Of a stretch of 64,000 nucleotides of DNA, positions 57,205 to 64,000 are shown piece after piece; within the stretch, counting starts at the first letter, position 1, and each line of letters begins with the position of its first letter. Source of the DNA: Balneolaceae bacterium (GTDB lineage Bacteria > Bacteroidota > Rhodothermia > Balneolales > Balneolaceae). The DNA is taken from assembly GCA_020832415.1 (NCBI GenBank), contig JAFIES010000032.1:20568-84567 (forward strand). Direction: 5' to 3'. The notes beneath the pieces are model-generated. The model made no database searches, was not told the origin of the DNA, and worked only from the letters and a program-made list of their open reading frames with translations. The position numbers were made by a program, and so were the translations under genes.

Positions 57205-58299
57205 TTGTCAGAAGAAAAATTAATATCACATCTTCGTGTTGATAAGGGGAATGCTAAATTAGAAAATTGCACTGATCAAAAGGCAGCAAAGTACCTTTTA
57301 TTAAAAAAATACCTGAATGAAACTTTAGGCGGAGAAGTCACATCAGCTCTGGTTTGGTATAAATTTCCTGTCAATGACTACTTCAAACCACTATCTTCAG
57401 ATGAGAGTGGAATTTTCTGTACACAAAAAATTAATTGCGTAGGCAGGGTTAATAAATTTTTTGAAGCTGCAAATGAAAACATGCAGAACGGTCAGTATTT
57501 GGTGGCTACAGTTGAAACGAAGGATGAGAGAAAAGAACGGCTGCTTCGAAAATACCCGTCACCGATTAGTTACCCCTATTATTCACTTGATTTTTTACTC
57601 AAACGGGTATTTCCAAAGTTAAAACCTACAAGGAAAATTTATTTTGCAATTACCGGTGGTAAGAACAGAGTTATCTCACTTACAGAAGCACTGGGGAGAC
57701 TCGTAAGCTGTGGATTTGAAATAGTTGGTCACAAAAAAATCAATAACCTCACTTATATCATATCAAAAAAAATAAAAAAGCCTTTTTATGATATGCAGCC
57801 CACATTTGGTGCCATTATTAAATTGAAGCGTATTGGCTATCAAGGTAAAATATTTGATGTATATAAAGTGCGTACGATGTATCCATATTCAGAGTATCTG
57901 CAGGAGTATGTATACCAAATAAATAACCTGGAGGAAGGAGGTAAATTCCAGGATGATTTCAGAACTACATCCTACGGCCATTTTTTCAGACGGTTCTGGA
58001 TTGATGAATTACCGATGATTTATAACTGGTTACGAAGAGAGATGAAACTGGTTGGTGTTAGGCCTTTAAGTGAGCACTATTTTTATCTGTATCCTCAAGA
58101 GATCCAGGAGATGCGAATTAAATCGAAACCGGGACTTGTACCTCCTTACTATGCAGATTTACCAAAAGGACTTGATGAAATTCTGGAGTCAGAAAAAAAA
58201 TATCTTGAATCGTACAACGCCAATCCGATCAAGACAGATTTAATCTATTTTTTCAAAGCGTTTAAAAACATTCTATTCACGGGCGCCCGAAGCAGATAA
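57205..58299 (+). CDS. Sugar transferase (WcaJ/PglC-type catalytic domain) with atypical N-terminal domain
   Basis: C-term: KLKRIGYQGKIFDVYKVRTMYPYSEYLQEY...TTSYGHFFRRFWIDELPMIYNWLRREMKLVGVRPLSEHYF...KPGLVPP; N-term lacks the usual polytopic or re-entrant hydrophobic segment. Confidence 0.8.
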   Translation: MSEEKLISHLRVDKGNAKLENCTDQKAAKYLLLKKYLNETLGGEVTSALVWYKFPVNDYFKPLSSDESGIFCTQKINCVGRVNKFFEAANENMQNGQYLVATVETKDERKERLLRKYPSPISYPYYSLDFLLKRVFPKLKPTRKIYFAITGGKNRVISLTEALGRLVSCGFEIVGHKKINNLTYIISKKIKKPFYDMQPTFGAIIKLKRIGYQGKIFDVYKVRTMYPYSEYLQEYVYQINNLEEGGKFQDDFRTTSYGHFFRRFWIDELPMIYNWLRREMKLVGVRPLSEHYFYLYPQEIQEMRIKSKPGLVPPYYADLPKGLDEILESEKKYLESYNANPIKTDLIYFFKAFKNILFTGARSR

Positions 58300-58387
58300 G
58301 ACGAATCTGTAATACTGATGCAAACTCTGCATCAAACCCCATCTCACGGATACTTTGTTCAAAGCTTTACATCTACATAAAACTTCG

Positions 58388-58404
58388 TTAACAAAATGGT
58401 AACA
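58388..58404 (+). promoter_or_regulatory. Candidate Pho-box-like direct repeat
   Basis: TTAACA-aaatg-GTAACA (11-bp period) about 70 bp upstream of the TonB receptor start. Confidence 0.4.
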
Positions 58405-58470
58405 CAATAAGCCTTTCTTACCCGTGTAATTGCTTCAAATCTAACTATACACGGAATAAATACAACTGTT

Positions 58471-61284
58471 ATGATCAAACAGATCCTATCTTTACTATCA
58501 ATACTTTTGGTAACGTCATATGCCGTTCAACCCGTTGCGGCAGCTTCTGACGATTCAAGGGCAAGCATCTACGGAATTGTAACCGATGCGGAAACCGGAG
58601 ACCCCTTAACCGGTGCAACTGTAGTTGTACGGGGAACAAATATCGGTACATCCACAGACATTGAGGGGCGTTTTCGCCTGCGAAGGGTTCCTGCCGGTAC
58701 TCAAATACTTACCATTAACTATGTTGGCTACGAGTCTTTCGAGGAGGAAATTACTCTTGAAGGCGGGGTTCAACTCCGAAAAGATGTATCTCTTCAAATA
58801 GGACGCCTCGAACTGGAAGGTGTAAATGTAGTTGCGCAGGCGATCGGGCAGGCAGGTGCCTACAATCGCCAGAGAAATGCACCTAATATTGTTACCGTAG
58901 TCTCTGATGAGCAGATTCAGCGATTCCCGGATTTAAATGTGTCGGACGCTCTCCGGAGAATGCCGGGTATTTCAACGGAAGAATTTCGTGGTGAAGCAAC
59001 CGCTATGTTTGTTCGCGGAATGGCCCCGGGCCTGAATACTGTAACGCTCGATGGCGAACGGCTGGCTACAACCGGTACAACCGACAGAGACGTTTCTCTC
59101 ACAGGACTTTCTTCTGATTTGATAGGTGCCATTGAAGTTACCAAGGCGATCACACCGGATATGGATGCAGATGCCGTTGGCGGTTCTGTAAATCTGGTTG
59201 CTAATCGTACAGTAGGTGATCAGCGAATTTTTAATGTGATGGCTTCCGGCGGATGGCACAACTTTGCCGGATTTGGCAATCCGAAAGCGAGCGTTCATTA
59301 TGGACGATCAAGTGGAAACTTGAGCTACTCACTTCGCGGTAATATCAGCCGTGAAAACCGCAGAATGGATGACATTCGTCACTTCTGGAGTGAACAGGAG
59401 TTTAATGGACAGATGATCGACCGTATTGATCAAATGCGAATTGGTGAATATGAATTTCAAACCGACAGATACGCACTTGCAGGCCGAATGGATTACAGAC
59501 TGAGCGACAATCACTCACTGTTTGTACGTGGTATGTACAATATGAGAGACAAAGAGGGCATCCGCCATCAGTTCAGGCTGCGCCCTGATCGTGGAAATAT
59601 TGTAAGCCTTAATGGATCGGTTTATGAAGTTTCAGGTGCCCGGGTTGAACCGATAGGCCGACGAAATGCTATTCAGAATGAACTGGCAAGTTTAACAGTT
59701 GGCGGTGAAAGTGATTTCACAAATATGTCGATGGATTACAGCTTCACCTATTCATACGGGACACACAACTCACCATATCAGGAGTATTTACGATACAGGG
59801 CAAATGGCCTGGATATGACCTATGATGTAACTGACAGAAATTCTGCCATTGTAAACTGGGTCAATGGTTCAGAATCGGTATTATCTGATCCCTCAAGTTT
59901 CAGGATGACCCGCTACGAAAACCGAATTGATGATGTGGTTGATAACGACATCAACACAAGAGTAAACTTTACGATGCCATACAACCTCGGTAGCGCAGCC
60001 GGTAACTTTAAATTTGGCGGGCGTTTCTTCCATAAGCAGAAAGATCGTAACCATGAGGTCATTGAGTTTAATGATATCAGTGGTACATTTTTGATGAGTG
60101 AGGTGGCATCAAACGGCTTTAATCGTGAGCTGGTTGATGGCAGATATCAGATATTTCACACTGTAGACTGGACAAAAGGAATTCCATTTAAGGAAGCAAA
60201 TATGAATAACTTCCGGATGGATGCTGATGATGAACTGGAATTTTATCTCGTATCTGACCCATCGGACTATATTGCCACAGAAACAATTGCAGCCGGTTAC
60301 CTGATGACCACCATCGAAATTGATGACTGGATGTTTCTCGCTGGTGTTCGTGCAGAAAATACTGGCACCACATATAAAGGTACCCGTACACTGATCGATG
60401 AAAATGAACGTTTTGCAGGCCGGGAGCAGATGGAAGAGAGCGGCACATATCTCAACTTCTTCCCGATGGCACACATTCGGTATAATCTAACAAATCGATC
60501 AAACCTGCGCCTTGCATGGACCAACGCCATTGCACGGCCTTCATTTACAGATCTGGCACCATTCGAAATTGCAAATTTTGAGAGTGAATCTGTTCGCAGA
60601 GGCAATCCGAATCTGAAAGCGTCACGTGTGATGAACCTCGACCTTATGTATGAGCATTATTTCAGTAGTGTGGGAATTCTCTCAGCCGGGTTATTCTACA
60701 AGAGCCTGCAAGACTTCGTTTTCGAAGAGGTTTCTGTAGAAACAAGTGGTCCATTTGAAGGATTTCAAACAAGAAAGCCACAAAACGGAACTACAGCAGA
60801 AGTTTGGGGTGCTGAAATTGCCTGGGAGCAGCGCCTGCACTTTTTACCCGGTTTTCTGAGTGGCCTTGGAGTGTATGCCAACTATACATGGTCCGGTTCT
60901 AACGCTCAGCTTCGTATTGACAGGGAAGTAGAACTTCCGCGACAAATACCACATGTAGTTAATACCGCTCTTACCTTTGAAAGAGGCGGTTTCTATACAA
61001 TGCTGTCGTACAATTACCAAAGTACATATCTGTACCAAATCAGTACTTCGCAGGTATCGAATCACAGAAGCCACCTGTTTCCCAGCAACGACAGATATAT
61101 GCGCTGGCAAGAAAGGGTTGACCTAACGCTTAGATACCAGGCCAGTGACTTCATACAGATTTTTGCAGATGCCAGAAACCTGACCAACTCACCGCAGCTT
61201 TGGTATGATGGCGGCCCGGAATTTCATTACCGATCATCATTCAACCATGTAAATGCAACCATGGGAGTTCGATTAACTTTTTAA
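58471..61284 (+). CDS. TonB-dependent receptor with CarboxypepD_reg-like N-terminal domain
   Basis: ASIYGIVTDAETGDPLTGATVVVRGTNIGTSTDIEGRFRLRRVPAGTQILTINYVGYE; plug VSDALRRMPGISTEEFRGEATAMFVRGMAPGLNTVTLDGE; C-term MGVRLTF. Confidence 0.95.
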   Translation: MIKQILSLLSILLVTSYAVQPVAAASDDSRASIYGIVTDAETGDPLTGATVVVRGTNIGTSTDIEGRFRLRRVPAGTQILTINYVGYESFEEEITLEGGVQLRKDVSLQIGRLELEGVNVVAQAIGQAGAYNRQRNAPNIVTVVSDEQIQRFPDLNVSDALRRMPGISTEEFRGEATAMFVRGMAPGLNTVTLDGERLATTGTTDRDVSLTGLSSDLIGAIEVTKAITPDMDADAVGGSVNLVANRTVGDQRIFNVMASGGWHNFAGFGNPKASVHYGRSSGNLSYSLRGNISRENRRMDDIRHFWSEQEFNGQMIDRIDQMRIGEYEFQTDRYALAGRMDYRLSDNHSLFVRGMYNMRDKEGIRHQFRLRPDRGNIVSLNGSVYEVSGARVEPIGRRNAIQNELASLTVGGESDFTNMSMDYSFTYSYGTHNSPYQEYLRYRANGLDMTYDVTDRNSAIVNWVNGSESVLSDPSSFRMTRYENRIDDVVDNDINTRVNFTMPYNLGSAAGNFKFGGRFFHKQKDRNHEVIEFNDISGTFLMSEVASNGFNRELVDGRYQIFHTVDWTKGIPFKEANMNNFRMDADDELEFYLVSDPSDYIATETIAAGYLMTTIEIDDWMFLAGVRAENTGTTYKGTRTLIDENERFAGREQMEESGTYLNFFPMAHIRYNLTNRSNLRLAWTNAIARPSFTDLAPFEIANFESESVRRGNPNLKASRVMNLDLMYEHYFSSVGILSAGLFYKSLQDFVFEEVSVETSGPFEGFQTRKPQNGTTAEVWGAEIAWEQRLHFLPGFLSGLGVYANYTWSGSNAQLRIDREVELPRQIPHVVNTALTFERGGFYTMLSYNYQSTYLYQISTSQVSNHRSHLFPSNDRYMRWQERVDLTLRYQASDFIQIFADARNLTNSPQLWYDGGPEFHYRSSFNHVNATMGVRLTF

Positions 61285-61355
61285 CATCTAAGCAGTCTGT
61301 TGGTGATTGTCAGTTTAGCGCAGTTATTTAGCTGACTCACATAAAAATTAAAATG

Positions 61356-61394
61356 AAAGTGGAACGGTCAGAAATGCTCGTTCCACTTTTCTTT
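61356..61394 (+). terminator. Rho-independent terminator
   Basis: AAAGTGGAACGgtcagaaatgctCGTTCCACTTTtcttt. Confidence 0.78.
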
Positions 61395-61449
61395 ATCTGT
61401 TCTAAGGAGCCAAAAATCATCAGCCGTTAATTTGATTCATTCAAACAAT

Positions 61450-62904
61450 ATGAAACGTAAAGATTTTCTAAAAACCGGTATGGCTGCCGGATTGGGGGCA
61501 TTTCTTCCAATCAGCCAAAAAAAATCATCACCATCACCCATTATCGGGAAAGCGAGAAATATTATCTTTTTTGCTTATGATGGATTTACCTGGGAAGATT
61601 TCTCCTCAGCACAGCATTTTTCACATCGAAATTTTGGTAAACCGCTCCACCTCGAAAAGTTATTCAGGACGGGATCGGCCGGGAGTATGCAGAGCCATAG
61701 CTTAACCAGTATGGTAACTGATTCGGCAGCGGCAACCTCTGCATGGGCCACCGGGCGTAAAATTGTGAACGGCTCGTTATCCATCTATCCGGATGGGGAT
61801 GAGCTCACAACCATTCTTGAACTGGCTAAGGCGAAAGGAAAAGCTACGGGCATCATCTCAAATACTACGATAACGCACGCTACTCCGGGTGGCTGGATAG
61901 CAAAGCAGATCAACCGGCGCGATGAAGAAAATATAGCCGAACAGTATGCAGAGTTTAAAGCAGATGTGATGATTGGCGGGGGAATTGAAGCGTTTTCACC
62001 CCAGCTGAGGAGTGATGGAAACGATCTCTATAAGCCATTACTGGATAGTGGTTATTCGGTGATAACTGACAGAGAAGCTTTTGCAAATGTTCGTTCAGAC
62101 AAAATTCTTGCTACGTTTAATGAAGGTCATATTCCCTATGAAATTGACCGAAGATTTCGCGGGGCAGTTTCTCCAACGCTGAATGAAATGGCGAAGAAGG
62201 GGATAGAGATACTGGACGGCTCCGAAAATGGATTTTTACTTCATATTGAGGCGGGCAGAATCGATCATGCCAATCATCGGAATGATGCCGGTGCAGCACT
62301 CTGGGAAATTTTTGCTGCCGATGAAACTCTTGGCATGCTGATGGACTATGTTGATAAAACTCCTGAAACAGTACTCATTATGGCAAGCGATCACGGAACC
62401 GGTGGTGCCAGTGTATATGGAGTGGGTGAGCGATACCGCGCATCCAGTGATGTTCACGATCTGCTTAACCGAAGAACGGCTTCTTTTCCCTGGATAATGA
62501 GTCAGCTTGGAAACTCGCCGGATACAGATCTTATTATTGATATGATTGAAGATACTACCGGCGTTCTTGTCTCACTTTCGGATGCAGAACTGTTGCAGCA
62601 AGCCATTGCAGGAGAGATTCAGATGCCTGATGCTGCTGCTTTTCCACGCCAGCCCATTGCCACACTTGGATGGATTTTAAAGGGGGGAACCAATGATAAC
62701 CCTACACATCTTAACATCAATTATGGAACAACCCAACACACTGCAGGTGCAGTACCTGCAGCCGTTTATGGAAATGGTGTGGAGGTAAAACCTTTTGGTC
62801 TTGTGGATAATACCGACTTTTTCTACTGGATGACGGAAGCGATGGTTATCGAGCATCAAAATCCGGAGATGAGCCCTGAAAAAGCGGCATCGTTTTATGA
62901 GTGA
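61450..62904 (+). CDS. Alkaline phosphatase
   Basis: NIIFFAYDGFTWEDF...MVTDSAAATSAWATGRKIVNGSL (DSA catalytic Ser), HIEAGRIDHANHRNDA, MASDHGTGG, QHTAGAVP. Start placed at MKRKDFLKTG. Confidence 0.94.
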   Translation: MKRKDFLKTGMAAGLGAFLPISQKKSSPSPIIGKARNIIFFAYDGFTWEDFSSAQHFSHRNFGKPLHLEKLFRTGSAGSMQSHSLTSMVTDSAAATSAWATGRKIVNGSLSIYPDGDELTTILELAKAKGKATGIISNTTITHATPGGWIAKQINRRDEENIAEQYAEFKADVMIGGGIEAFSPQLRSDGNDLYKPLLDSGYSVITDREAFANVRSDKILATFNEGHIPYEIDRRFRGAVSPTLNEMAKKGIEILDGSENGFLLHIEAGRIDHANHRNDAGAALWEIFAADETLGMLMDYVDKTPETVLIMASDHGTGGASVYGVGERYRASSDVHDLLNRRTASFPWIMSQLGNSPDTDLIIDMIEDTTGVLVSLSDAELLQQAIAGEIQMPDAAAFPRQPIATLGWILKGGTNDNPTHLNINYGTTQHTAGAVPAAVYGNGVEVKPFGLVDNTDFFYWMTEAMVIEHQNPEMSPEKAASFYE

Positions 62905-62913
62905 TATTAACTA

Positions 62914-64000
62914 AACATGGTATTTCTTGGTGTTGGCAAGGGTTTCGTGATGCTGATAAATGAATCAGCTAACCCAAAGTTTTGATCTTTATCGAAGAAA
63001 TACCATGTTTTAGTTTTGTGAACCCCGAAATTATATGATCCGTGTCTACGACACTTTGATGTTGGTGCCTGCTTTGTACCATAGAATGAATTCTGTGGGT
63101 ACAAGATTGGCCGTGCAGATGGCACTTTTTCTTTTCTGATTCATCATCGATTCGAGCAAGATTTATTACAAGTTATGCTATGAAAGAAGATATCTATCTC
63201 CATGATTTGAATTCTAAAACTCATGTGTAAACCATGTAAAAACTCATCTACGTTCTCCAAGTGCCGGAGGCACGTCTGATTTTATAACCCGGGAATTTAT
63301 TCCCGTGTAAGAGGTTAGAATTAAGAAAAGAGTGCCATCGGCACGATACATTTAAACAAGGTATTTCTTGGTGTTGGCCAGGGTTTCATGATGCTGATAA
63401 ATGAATCAGCTAACCCAAAGTTTTGATCTCAATCGAAGAAATACCAAGTTTTTGGGTCAACATTTTCGTTATGTGAGGCCGCAGTCATATGATCCGTGTC
63501 TACGACACTTTGAGGTTGGTGCCTGCTTTGTACCACAGAATGAATTCTGTGGTTACAAGATTGGCCGTGCCGATGGCACTATTCTTTTCTGATTCATCAT
63601 TAATTCGGGTATTATTTATTAAAAGATATGCTATGAAAGCAGATACCTATCTCCAAGATTTGAACTCTAAAACTCATGATGTAATCCATGGAAAAATTCA
63701 TCTACATTCTCCGAGTGCCGGAGGCACGTCTGATTTTATAACCCGGGAATTCATTCCCGGGTAAGAGATTAGATGTATGTAAAAAGTGCCATCGGCACGA
63801 TACATTTAAACATGGTATTTCTCGAAGTGTGCCGGGTTTCATGATGCTGATAAATGAATCAGGTAACCCAAAGTTTTAATCTTTATCGAAGAAATACCAT
63901 GTTTTAGTTTTGTGAACCCCGAAATTATATGATCCGTGTCTACGACACTTTGGAGTTGGTATCTGCTTTTTTCCACAGAATGAATTCTGTGGTTACAAGA
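62914..64000. repeat. Hairpin-rich long tandem repeat, 2+ units (units near 62914, 63354 and 63807, last truncated by window end)
   Basis: Unit starts aaacatggtatttcttgg / aaacaaggtatttcttgg / aaacatggtatttctcg, spaced 441 and 454 bp; high identity through each unit; shared internal hairpins. Confidence 0.9.

Noticed and set aside
63401-63764. ORFs inside the tandem repeat (e.g. MIRVYDTLRLVPALYHRMNSV...SPSAGGTSDFITREFIPG) as real proteins
   Set aside because: Their sequence is dictated by hairpin palindromes (GTGCCGGAGGCAC, CCCGGGAATTCATTCCCGGG) and the frame differs or is broken in unit 1; most likely spurious.
62914-64000. CRISPR array
   Set aside because: Repeat period is ~450 bp with homology throughout the unit, not short repeats with unique spacers; no cas genes.

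Overview
The window looks like chromosome of a marine Bacteroidota/Balneolota-type bacterium. This is inferred from protein content only: abundant TonB receptors, CarboxypepD_reg-type receptor N-terminus, beta-propeller lipoprotein, HU paralogs, CHAT/TPR proteins. It carries about 50 protein-coding genes. I saw no rRNA, CRISPR array, complete IS element or confident tRNA. Most genes are housekeeping: folE, cysS, yidD, an S4 pseudouridine synthase, mutS2, a type-2 IPP isomerase (fni), rtcB, an RsmI-like methyltransferase, hemG, a hemD-like gene, pulA, a MacAB-like ABC system and alkaline phosphatase. The less ordinary parts are: (i) an AT-rich locus at 3.5-6.1 kb with a stand-alone AraC-type HTH, a secreted Ser/Cys-rich NVEALA-like small protein followed by a terminator hairpin, a beta-propeller lipoprotein and a secreted protein with a duplicated 'C-x2-GCAW' motif; (ii) a 34-40 kb island with a response regulator, an anti-sigma-like TPR membrane protein, a 1052-aa TPR-CHAT protease-like protein, a small lipoprotein and an ECF-like sigma factor; (iii) a hairpin-dense long tandem repeat (about 441-454 bp period) running off the right edge; (iv) an HU-TM-LysM fusion protein; (v) a ~210-bp MITE-like nested inverted repeat; (vi) DtxR-box-like palindromes between a TonB receptor and hemG; (vii) a Pho-box-like direct repeat upstream of a TonB receptor / alkaline phosphatase pair; (viii) a frameshift splitting a MacA-like adaptor. 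All product calls come from reading motifs in the translations; no database search was possible.
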